Of a stretch of 64,000 bases of DNA, positions 10,708 to 20,975 are shown in pieces; the stretch's first letter is position 1, and every line of letters begins with the position of its first letter. A model generated the notes under the pieces. That model was not told the origin of the DNA and searched no databases. It was given only the letters and a program-made list of their open reading frames with translations. Location of the stretch: NCBI GenBank assembly GCA_022828595.1, contig JAKGHH010000001.1, positions 120,416,999-120,480,998 of the forward strand, written 5' to 3'. Source of the stretch: Nelumbo lutea (taxonomy: Eukaryota; Streptophyta; Magnoliopsida; Proteales; Nelumbonaceae). The position numbers and the translations under genes were made by a program.

Positions 10708-13700
10708 TGTTGTTATTGTTTGTGATGATAACTATGTCAACTTTGCATGCCCAGACAGTGATTGGGTTATAGATTCGGGTGTTTATTTTCATGTTACTCC
10801 TTATGGTGAATTTTTCACAACTTACACTACAGGTGATTTTGGACATGTTTGTATGGAGAATGTTGGTGCATTCAGGATTGTTGGTATGAGAGACATTTGT
10901 CTAGATAGCAATACCGGTTACAAATTAATTTTGAAGAATGTTAGACATGTTCTTGATATTTGCCTAAATCTGATTTCCACTGACAGGTTAGATGATGAAT
11001 GCTATGCAAACACCTTCAGTGATGGAAAATGGAAGCTCAGTCGGGGTTCACTCATTGTGGAAAAGGGAAAGAATCACAATACCCTTTATGTGATGCAAGC
11101 AAGGTTGAGCAAAGGAGAGGTGGACACAATTCATGATTCATCCATTGAATTTTGGCATTAGAGGCTTGGGAATTTGAATGAAAAATGACTTCGGATACTT
11201 TCCAGAGAAAACCTTCTTCCTGATGTGAAAGGTATGCCTCTTGAAACATGTGTACATTGCTTAGCTAACAAACAGAGTAGAGTTGCATTTCATAAACTTT
11301 CTCCATCTAGAAAGGCTCATGTTTTAGATTTAGTTTACACTGATATTTGTTACATGAAAGATAGATTTCTTGGTGGTGCATTATATTTTGTGACATTTAT
11401 TGATGACCAATCAAGAAAAGTGTGGACATTTTTCTTGAAATCTAAGGATCAAGTGTTGGATGTTTTTAAGTATTTTCATGCCAAGGTTGAAAGAGAAATA
11501 GGGAAAAAATTGAATTGCATCTGAGCTAATAATGGTGGTGAATATAGGGGTCCTTTTGAATAATATTATAGGATTCATGGTATCAGGCTTGAGAAAAGTG
11601 TTCTTAAGACTCCTCAACACAATGGAGTAGCAGAAAGAATGAACAGAACAATTATTGACATAATCAGATGCATGCTCTCTTATGTTAAGTTACCTAAATC
11701 ATTTTGGGGTGAGGCTATGAGAACTGTAGTTGATCTCATTAACCTTTTTCCTTCAATTCCTTTGAAGGGATATACTCTAGAGAGAGTTTGGACAGGAAAA
11801 GTCATATCATATAGTCATTTGAAAGTATTTGGTTGTAAGGCATTTGTTTATATTCCTAGAGATGAAAGATCCAAGCTTAATGACAAGAGTAAACAATGCA
11901 TTTTCTTAGGCTGTGGGCACGAAGAGTTTGGGTACAGGTTATGAGATCCAGTAGACAAGAAAGTGATCAGAAACAGAGATGTATTTCTTGATGATCAAAT
12001 AATTGAAGATATAGAAAATTTTGATAAGCCAAAATTCTCTATTGATGTTTCAATTAAATTGGATCTGATTTTCCCACCTACAGTTGATGGTGATCACGGG
12101 GGAGCTATACCAAATGAATAGGATGAAACAATTAGTGATGAAACTCCTGCAAATGAAAATACAAAGGGAATACATAATGAACTTCACCACAAGTTCAACA
12201 TAAAAGATCAACTAGAAAGAGAAGACCTTCCACTAGATATCCTTCACGTGAGTATGTGATGTTGATAGATGGGGGAGAACCAGAGATTTATCAAGAGGCT
12301 ATGTCGCATGACAAGAAAAATGAGTGGCTAAAAGCAATGCAAGAGAAATTAAAATCCTTACATGAGAATCACACCTATGACTTGGTGAAATTACTAAAGG
12401 GCAAAATGGCACTCAAAAACAAATGGGTTTACAAATTGAAATCTAATGAGAGTGGCTCACAACTAAAATACAAGGCAATGCTGGTTGTGAAGGGTTTCAG
12501 TCAGAAAAAGGGTATCAATTTTGAAGAAATATTCTCTGTTGTGGTGAAAATGTCTTTTATTCGATTTGTACTTGGACTAGCTACAAGTCTAAACTTGGAA
12601 ATTAAACAACTTGATGTAAAGCCCGCCTTCCTTCATGATGATTTGGAAGAAAAAATCTATATGGAGTAACCCGAGGGATTTAAAGAAAAAGGAAAAGAAC
12701 ATTTTGTATGCAGGTTAAAGAAAATTTTGTATAGGTTGAAACAAGCACTAAGATAGTGGTACAACAAATTTGATTCCTTCATGGTTGATCATGGGTACAC
12801 TAGGACCACTTCAGATCATTGTGTATTTGTAAAGAAATTTTCTTATGGTGATTTCATTATTCTCTTGCTTTATGTTGATCTTATGTTGATAGTTGGGCAT
12901 GATTCTAACAAGATTGACAGGTTGAAAAATGAGCTTAACAAGTCTTTTGCAATGAAGGACTTGGGACCGGCTAGACAGATTCTTGGGATGAAAATCTCTT
13001 GAGATAGGCAGAATGGAAAGTTATGGTCATCTCAAGAAAAATATATTAAGAAGGTTCTTGAGAGGTTCAACGTGAACAATGCAAAACCAATGGCTACTCC
13101 ACTTGTAGGTCATTTCAAGCTCAACACTAAACAATGTTCTACAAGTGAGAAAGACAAAGCAGAAATGAAGAAAGTATCTTATGCTTCAGCAGTTGGCAGT
13201 TTAATGTATGCTATGGTGTACACGAGGCCAGATATTGCTCATGCTGTTGGTATAGTTAATTGGTTTCTCTCTAACCTTGGCAAAGAATATTAGACAGTAG
13301 TAAAATGGATATTCATGTATCTCAGAGGTATTCAGATATGCTTATGCTTAAGGAATGCTAAAGTCATGTTGGATGGGTACATAGATGCAGACATGGCCAG
13401 TGATGTTGACTACCGAAAGTCCACTTCAGGATACTTAATGACTTTTGCAGGGGGAGCAATTTCATGGCAATCCAAATTTCAAAAGTGTGTTGCATTGTCC
13501 ACTACAGAGGTTGAATACATTGCACCTATAGAAACTTGTAAGGAGATCCTATGGTTGAAGAAGTTCTTACAAGAATTGAGAATGAAGCAAGAAAGATATG
13601 TTCTATATTGTGACAGCCAGAGTGCTATCCATCTCTCTAAAATCCAACTTTCCAATCAAGATCCAAACACATTGATGTAAGGTACCACTGGATTCGGGAT

Positions 13701-13838
13701 GTGTTGGATATGAAGTTGTTGAACATTGAGAAGATTCATACTAATGAGAATGGTGCAGACATGTTAACAAAGTTCTTTCCTAGAGACAAATTTGAATTCT
13801 GCAAAGAAACTGCGGGCTTGGTGAAGAACCCCATATAA
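10708..13838 (+). pseudogene. copia pol remnant: protease, integrase, reverse transcriptase, RNase H
   Basis: Domains appear in order across several frames. Protease has VIDSGVYFHVTP near 10765. The integrase zinc domain (HNTLYVMQ, CVHCLANKQSR) is followed by the DDE core. In that core LVYTDICYM keeps the first Asp, the second site reads ANNGGEYRG (Asp to Asn), and GVAERMNRT keeps the Glu. Reverse transcriptase runs from about 12330 with KNKWVYKLK and QLDVKPAFLHDDLEEKIYME; a stop replaces Gln before PEGF. The YVDD box at about 12871 reads YVDLM. RNase H has DADMASDVDYRKSTSGY and ALSTTEVEYIA. The ancestral end KNPI-stop is at 13838. Several stops and two mutated active sites show that it is dead. 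Confidence 0.93.
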
Positions 13839-13841
13839 GCT

Positions 13842-13853
13842 GAAGGGGGAGAA
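13842..13853 (+). promoter_or_regulatory. Polypurine tract of the copia element
   Basis: GAAGGGGGAGAA ends two bases before the right LTR and is the expected second-strand primer site. Confidence 0.85.
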
Positions 13854-13854
13854 T

Positions 13855-14596
13855 CGTTAAGTGTGGGTCCAACCCATATGAAGGTCCCACCCACTTTTAT
13901 TTGCTCCCAAAAGAGCTATATAGTGGAAGCCGAAAAGGCTCCCACCTTTTCTGTTTTGGGGCATCATGTTTTGTAACCACCGAATTGAGAAAAACAAGAG
14001 AGAGAAAGAAAACATAGAACCGGGGGTTTATGGGTTTTTGAGTTTGTGAAGAAGAGAAGAAGATAGTTGATTTTTCTATTTCATTCAAGACCAAGCTTGG
14101 AGATGTTTCAAGCCCGTTCTTGATAATATTAAGTACTGGAGTTAAGAATCCAACTCCAATTCAGATTTGGTGATTCTTCCTTTTTCTACTTCTTAGTTCA
14201 AATTTACAGCAACTTGGTGAGATCTAAACCTCTATTTGTCTTGTATCCACCTTGCACTTAGTGTTGTTAATGCTGTTCTTATGAGCCAAAGATTATTCCT
14301 TAATGTTTGTAAACCTCTAGTTGCAACCAAAGAAGATTGTACCCATTAATTTCTGAATTAGTAGAAGACTTTTACGAACCATAGGTCCCATGGTTTTTCC
14401 CCGATTTTGGAGTTTTCCACGTAAAAAAATCTTGTGTGCTATTGTGTGGTGACTGTTATCTATTTTTCTGTTACTTGCCTGAATTATTTACTTGTTATCA
14501 TTATTGTTGGCATACCTATTTTCACAAACAAACTTAGGGGAAAAGTTCTTGCTGTCCTGGGATTGGTTTTACACTCATTTCTGCAATTCCCCAACA
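13855..14596 (+). repeat. 3' LTR of the copia element (742 bp)
   Basis: Begins CGTTAAGTGTGGGTCC (canonical TG decayed to CG) and ends CCCCAACA, followed by the CCTAT duplication. It is collinear with the outer parts of the left LTR. Confidence 0.92.
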
Positions 14597-14862
14597 CCTA
14601 TTTATCTTATAGTCAATGATAAATAAACATGGTAGAGTTGCCCATGGATTATATAAAGAACACCAACAGCTGTTATTTTGATAACAAAACCAAAACTACT
14701 CTGGTTACAACAAACAAGAGACATGACAATTAAAACACTGATCTCATTCCAACACATGAAATGTGATTTACAATTATATTCACAAGCTCAGCATTATCAA
14801 ACTGTCATCTCTACCTCCTCAACCCACCCTCAAGGGGAAAAAAGGCAACCAAAATTCAGTAC

Positions 14863-17285
14863 TCACTGGGGATTGGGAAGTCGGCTGTTTGCAGAACCAA
14901 CTCGGGATCCCCACTCCAAAAGCTCCTTGCTAGTATCGTCCCTGTGCACAAAAACTTCAATGAAACACAGGGAATCTTGTTTGTCTCTTGTAGCTGTTGC
15001 AATTGCCGCTGTCAGTTCATCCTCTGTCTTTACCTGGATTTCAATTGTCAAATCCATAAACCTACTTAAGTGGGAAATGATTAATGATAAAGCATGCAAT
15101 TAGAAGAGATGCTCAACATTTCTCTTTTCATGCTCACCTTGGCAGTCCAACATTTTCCTTCGCCATTATGAATTGCATCCACAAACCTGGTGTAGTCCCA
15201 ATTCTTGATGATATTGTAGGGGCCGTCACGAATCTCTACTTCTATTGTATATCCTCCATTGTTGATGAGGAATATAATGTTCCTTTGACCACAACGGATC
15301 ATTGTTGAAATATCCTGAGCTGTTACCTAAAGAATCAAAGAATTGATTAGTTTCACTAGGCACCAAACCTGTTAGATGTATATATATAAGTATGTGCCTG
15401 TTTGGGAGGACTGAAGCGACGACTTCTGGCTGTCTGAGTTGGGACCTACATGGACAGCCTTTAAGCTATGTTTGGTGAAAAATCCAAATAGCCCAAATTG
15501 GCTTCCAGTTAGTCATTTTTTGGGTTGTTCACTTCAGCCTCTTTAGATAGCTTATCTGGAGCACCTCAAAGCAGCTGAACCATCTTATCTAAGTGTTCAG
15601 CTCAGCCCTCCCAAATGGGGCTTTATATCTTATCTAGATTCAACATGGATGGATCATGCTATGTCATAGAATGGACACAGCGACCAACCTGGAAACTTCC
15701 ATCACCAATGCAGGCAATCACACGCTTGTCTTCAGCTGCCTGGGCATACCCAAGTGTTGCACCTACCGACCAACCAATGGATGCATACTGCATCTGGAAT
15801 TCATATCTTCACAAAAGTTGCTGTTAAACTTCATTGCTGAATGAAAAAATGGAAAACATTTAGATATAATTTATATGAACAAGTCCTTTGTCTTACTTGC
15901 AATTTCCTGGAAGGTGGAGATTCTGAAAGTTGAACCATGAGTCTCCTCCAATCTCAGAAATAACTGCAGTGTCTCCACCCAACATTTCCTGTTTAATGTG
16001 TTAGGCTCCTTAGATATATATAAAAGTCAACCAATCATCATGTTTTTCTGACCATAAAACTCAAAATTGGGTAGTCATAAAAATCTAGATTGTCTTTGTG
16101 TCTTGCCTGAATGTGTTTGAAGATGATGTTAACTCCCAAAGGTTCATCTTGATTGTGCTTGATAGGGATGGTGGGAGGAACAAAGATCTGGCGGTGATTC
16201 TCCACTGCTGCGCTGTTCTTCTTCAGCTTCTGGGCCAATGCAGTCAAGAATTCAGCCATGAAAACCCAACCAAAGGAAGGTCCATTACCAATAGTCACAC
16301 GCTTGGGCTGAATTATTATTGCTTTCTCCTTCTTGATCAGCAATGAGTACCCCACAGAGCTGGAGTCATCGAAGGTGGGGCCAATAAAAACATAGGCATC
16401 AGCAGACTCCACCATCTCACTGCAGAAGCTGGTGCTGACAACACCTCGGTATGTCCCAATGAAGTGTGGGTGGTGCTCTGGTACCAGTCCCTTGCCGGAT
16501 GGCATAGCTGCAAAAGGATATCCACATGCATCTACCAGCTCCACAAAGGCCTTTTGTGCCTTGGCCACCCTTAGCTTGGGCCCACCCACAATGATAGGTT
16601 TCACAGCTTTATTCAGTAAATCAGCCGTTGCCTCCACTGCTGCTTCCAACGCCATTTGATTGCTCATCCTGCATTCAAGTAAGGTTGATCATAGTGAAAA
16701 TCAATGGCCTTATTTTATCTGCTTGCTGAGAGTATAAAAGGCTTATGAATCTTATTCATAAGCCACAATATATTCCTTATAGCTCAACAATCTAATGAGA
16801 AACATGTTCTTGATAGCCACACATATTCTTGATTGGAGAAATATACCACTACAATCACAGGAAAAAATTCTGAAGATCACAACCAGAATGGACCTATATG
16901 TGATGCCTAATTGTCATTACTAAGTTGATCTAACATATTGATTATAAATAGGAGACAGGAAAAGGGCCAAAAATATAACTAAGATTTTACAAATTGAAAA
17001 GACTTCTGCCCCTTTCACAATGAAACTAAAGTAGCCTCAAGGAGAATAACAATTTTTAATGTTCACAAAGATATTTCAATTTTCAAGTTTCCTTCGAGAA
17101 GTCTGTTTGCTTGCAGTGCAAAGCTGAATGGAATACAAATTTTGCACTCAGTTCAGTTTTTCATCCATTTGTTTGTAATTATGATTTGCACCCCTATCTG
17201 ATACAAAATTTGTAAGTTTTTGTCTCACTTGCAGTGCAAATTTTGCATCTCAAAAACTGATGCAAAGTTTTTACCACCTTCCTTT

Positions 17286-17325
<40 letters not shown>

Positions 17326-20300
17326 GTTTTGATAAAACGGGATAATAACAGAGGGGCTACACAGCTCTGGGGGTAGCACGTCCCCAAAAATCTAAGCAAG
17401 AAATTAACGTTAAAGGTCTTGGAATCAGCCCATTCAAAACAGAAACTTCATGAACTTTGTTAGCTAACCAATCTGCAGCTATATTTGCTTCTCTGAAAAC
17501 ATGCTGATACTGAAATTTTCCTTCCAAGCTGTATCTTATGGTCCTGCAGTCTTCAATGATATGCTTTCATCTCCATGGCGGTTTGGTTTTGTCATTGAGG
17601 CAGTCGATGACAAGCTTTGAATCACCTCCAATAACGATGTACCTGTTTCTGAAATTGCTTGCTATATTGTGGGCCTCCCAAGCAGCCCAAGCTTCAGCTA
17701 AGTTAACAGTGGTAACTAAGGTCAAGAATATTTCCTAAGTGATCCCTTGCAACACAACCTATAGAGCAGTGACCATTTACACAGGAAGCATCAAAATTTA
17801 TTTTAATAGAATCTAAACATGGACTCATCCATCTTACCGGGATCCAACTCTTTTCCTTAGGAGCTGATTTAATCTCCCAAAAAGAGCTGAGAGCTCTATC
17901 AAGAATGATAGCAGGAGGTAAGATTTTATTTTTGAAAGTTTTCTCATTTCTATTTTTCCAAATATGCCAAAGTAAAATTACAAAATTTTCCTTAGTATCT
18001 GAATTTTGACAGATATTTGGATCATTATCATTCACCTTTTCCCACACCTCCTGAACTGAGAAAATTAATTCACTTGTGGACTTGAATGTACTTTGGGTAA
18101 TCAACCAAATCTGTTTTGCATGGTAGCAATTGACAAAAATGTGGTTCAGATCCTCCTCACTTTCACCACAAATACTACAAGACCCATCAATCTTCATTCC
18201 TCTATTAAGCAAGTTCATTTTTTATAGGAGGTGCATAAAGTTCTTGTATTTGGGGGGGGGAGGGGGGGGTTGTTTAGGTTCCATACTATTGTGATCTCAC
18301 TAGATCCCCTAGGAAGAACACTATCTAAAGTACTTGCCTTTAAGTAGGCAGTTTTAATTGAGAACTCCCCATCCGTATTTGGTCTCCATATTAATCTATC
18401 TTCTTTAGGAGCTGAAGGAATGAAAATTGTCCTCATCTTTTCCCACACTTGGTGTGGAACCAAGTTCCTTATTACTTGTTCTTTCCACACTCTTCTTTCT
18501 ATATCTATCACCTCACTCACTTTCAAGTTTTCATTAGATATGGCATCCCTATTCACACAACTTCTTATTGGGGTATCATCAGTCCAAACATCATCCCAAA
18601 AATGTATTTTTTCTCCATTGCCTACTTCCCGTCCAATGCCTTCCCTTAGAAGATTTCTAGCTGAGAGGATTCCTTTCCAAGCCCAAGAATTTTCCTTCTC
18701 TTTTTATTTCCCAATAATTCTCTTTATTAAGTACTTTCTTGTGACAACTTGAACCCACAAGTTGTCATTTTCTTTGACTATTTCCATCCAAGCTTAGCTA
18801 GACAAGCATCATTTACCCATTCAATGTTTTTGAGACCCAAACCACCCCATTTTTTGGTGGTACATACATGAGTCCAATTAACTGGAGGGGTTTCCTCTCA
18901 CTATTATTTGTCCATAAGAATTGTCTTTGGTATTTGTTGATGTCATCAATCACACTCTTAGGAATTTTGTACGACCTCATTACAAATTGAGGCATCACGT
19001 TAATTGATGAATTTATTAGGTGATTCTTCCGGCAAGGGAGAGAGAGTTCTTTTTTCATATAAATTGATGAATTTTGTAAGACCTCAATTCTCTTTCGTAT
19101 AAAGTGGGAACTACATCCACATCATCTTGCTCCATACCTCATTCCGAAATATATAGCATTCCTCCTACAAAAGTAGGGACTACATTTTACTTCCTACTTG
19201 CACTCCCATTTCAATCACTTCCCCCTAGACAACCAAAAATGTGTCACTAAGCAATCTTCCAAAACAATATTTCAGGGCAAAGTAACTAGAGTTATTTAGA
19301 GGAAAAAATATTAAAATACCCATCAAATTTGCACCATATGAAAAGTCACCATTCAATTTATAGGGAAAGCGATCAAGTTTAGTTTCGTAGTTTGGTTCTC
19401 GAATAAAACATCAACGCATTTGTATAGAAGTAAGGCCTCGTTCGCTTTTCAGTAAGTTACTTACTCAGGTAAATGCAGTTACTTGGGTAAGTTTTCCCTT
19501 GGAGGTAGGTGGACTTCCTCATGTTCTTTTATTCTCATGTAAATAAGGCAATGACAGTTATAGCCATAAAAATCCATTAATAAAAGGGTAATTTTTGTCC
19601 CATTCAAATATTGGCCAAGTTATTGATGGGTTAACTGATACCCAGAAAATAAACTTTCCCCCTCTCAAAATCCGAAAAAAAAGAACGCCCCCTAAACGTC
19701 AAACGAGGTAAAATCATTAGAAGGGACTTCATCACTTTATCTAACCCTGTTTCAGTTCATCTCATCAGAATTAATTCACAACTCACAAGCTTCCAAAACC
19801 GAAAGACATGCCAACTTCATATAAAACTAAAACATGAATTGTGAAAGAAAAGGAGAATCCCAGAGAGCGGAACCATACCATGGTGCGAGGAAGAAAGGAA
19901 CAGGCTCCCTAGCGAACGTCGGATGAGGAATTGCTGGCAAATTGCAGCTAATGCTAATATAAACTGGCTTACTTTCCTTCAAAGCAGTCGAAAATGCAGT
20001 GTCTATCTGCTCGTGTGCATTCTCCAAATTATTCACCACCGCCTGTTGCAAACATAGCCATAACCCTTTCTTCAATTTCAGAGATATAAAATCAGCGATG
20101 CCAAATCCAGCATTATTCTAACAATCAAATCAGAGAAATTAAATATAATGGCAATTCGATCTCTAATCCATGAGGGTGGAACAGTAACTTGCCTGATGAC
20201 ATGTAACCGTCTGAAAGCACCGAAATTCCTGGCTGAAGTCCGGCAATCCGATCGTATGGTGTAGAATGCGGTTTGTACCAAAATCATTGGAATTGGGCCC

Positions 20301-20669
20301 ACCAACGATGCAAATAACAGGGAGGTCCTCACTGTAAGCACCGGCGATGGCGTTGAGGACGCTGAGCCCACCAACAGTGAAGGTGAGGACGCAAGCACCA
20401 ACCCCCTTGGCACGGGCGTACCCATCTGCAGCGTATCCAGCATTGAGCTCGTTGCAACAGCCGATGAGGTTGAGCTCCGATTCAGCAACGAGGTGGTCGA
20501 GCAGCGTAAGGTTGAAGTCACCCGGCACAGAGAACACGTCACGGATGCCGATTTGGACAAGCCGACGAGCTAGGTGGCGGCCAAGGGTTCCGCCGGAGGA
20601 GCTAGCCCGAACAGCCGGTTGGGTGGTGGTGGGATGCCCCTTAGCGCCGATATGATTCTGGGCTTCCAT
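14863..20669 (-). CDS. PDC: Pyruvate decarboxylase, copy B (complete, 7 exons, 590 aa)
   Basis: Complete minus-strand gene for a TPP- and Mg-dependent cytosolic pyruvate decarboxylase of the ethanol fermentation pathway. Exons: 20193-20669, 19879-20042, 16107-16668, 15897-15988, 15689-15806, 15138-15326 and 14863-15033. These sum to 1773 nt, giving 590 aa plus stop; plant PDCs are about 590-610 aa. All phases join without a stop. Visible residues: Glu74 in [17 protein letters not shown], His137-His138 in LHHTIG, GDGSFQ at 466-471 and the NN of the TPP motif at 493-494 in [14 protein letters not shown], with the catalytic-type Glu near 500. The C-terminus ends SRLPNPQ. Introns 1 and 3 begin with GC (CAG then GCAAGT or GCAAGA); the others are GT-AG. 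Intron 2 (16669-19878, 3.2 kb) is enlarged by a LINE remnant and a MITE, and intron 5 (15327-15688) holds a small MITE. Looks functional; expression is not known from sequence. Confidence 0.95.
15393..15622. mobile_element. MITE in intron 5 of PDC copy B
   Basis: Terminal inverted repeats GTGCCTGTTTGGGAGGACTGA and, at the right, the complement TCAGCCCTCCCAAATGGGGC. About 230 bp, non-coding, wholly intronic (intron 15327-15688). Confidence 0.65.
17286..19060 (-). mobile_element. 5'-truncated L1-like LINE remnant in intron 2 of PDC copy B
   Basis: Minus-strand protein remnants appear in order. The end of the reverse transcriptase region is at about 18813-19058 ([27 protein letters not shown]). 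Next comes a domain with [18 protein letters not shown] at about 18330-18420. The zinc-binding zf-RVT segment ([18 protein letters not shown]) is at about 18120-18200. A plant-type RNase H follows ([46 protein letters not shown]) and ends near 17340. Frames are broken. The 3' end reads TTTTATCAAAACAAAAG followed by a (GA)n tail, seen as (CT)n at 17290-17321. It has the same sense as PDC. No target duplication was resolved. Confidence 0.88.
17290..17321. repeat. (CT)n microsatellite
   Basis: About 16 uninterrupted CT dinucleotides at the 3' tail of the intronic LINE. Confidence 0.9.
19434..19692. mobile_element. Tourist-like MITE in intron 2 of PDC copy B
   Basis: 259 bp flanked by TAA at 19431-19433 and 19693-19695. 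The ends are GGCCTCGTTCGCTTTT and AAAAAGAACGCCCCC. The trinucleotide duplication and GGSC-type ends suggest PIF/Harbinger. A relative lies at 23135-23533. Confidence 0.7.
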
Positions 20670-20950
20670 TTTCGCTTCCGGGTTTTCTGTTGAAGCTTGA
20701 AACAAAGATAAGATAAGCTTAATTAGGATGGAGAAGACGCGATCATGGAGCTCTGCCGGAGAGTAGTGTTCAGATTTTGGCCGAGTTCTGTAACGTGGTC
20801 TTGAATAGAGTGGTGGTGGTGGGGTGTGCTTCAGTGTATTAAAAGTTTTCTTCCTTTTTAAACATTTGGCATATAGAAAGATTGAATAGTGCATGCAAGA
20901 GGACAGGTAAGATAAGGAATTGCTTCTTTAATGCAACCATTATTTTTGCT
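20670..20950 (-). promoter_or_regulatory. 5' flank of PDC copy B, homologous to that of copy A
   Basis: Upstream of the copy B ATG, a block around 20860-20910 (TTTGGCAT, AGATTGAAT, GTGCATGCAAGAGGACAGG) matches the flank of copy A around 2550-2592 (TTGGCATG, AGATTGCAT, ATGCATGCAAGAGGCCAGG). The duplication therefore included the promoter. A weak TATA-like string (minus strand TCTATATGCC, about 20872) lies 200 bp before the ATG. Short AGACGAG tandem repeats sit at about 20954-20975. No transcript data support the start site. Confidence 0.4.
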
Positions 20951-20975
20951 ACGAGACGAGAGACGAGAGACGAGA

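Larger units (their letters stand above)
7596..14596 (+). mobile_element. Ty1-copia LTR retrotransposon, decayed, with CCTAT target-site duplication
   Basis: A full-span copia element. The left LTR starts TGTTGGGTGTGGGTCC at 7596. The right LTR ends CCCCAACA at 14596. The 5-bp duplication CCTAT is present at 7591-7595 and 14597-14601. Behind the left LTR is a tRNA-iMet-type primer binding site. Before the right LTR is the polypurine tract GAAGGGGGAGAA. Gene order is gag, protease, integrase, reverse transcriptase, RNase H, which defines copia rather than gypsy. Stops, frameshifts and active-site changes make it non-autonomous. It lies between the two PDC genes, so it inserted after or independently of their duplication. 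Confidence 0.95.

Noticed and set aside
15375..15395. TATATATAAG as a promoter inside PDC copy B
   Set aside because: It lies in intron 5 next to a MITE; no downstream gene starts there.
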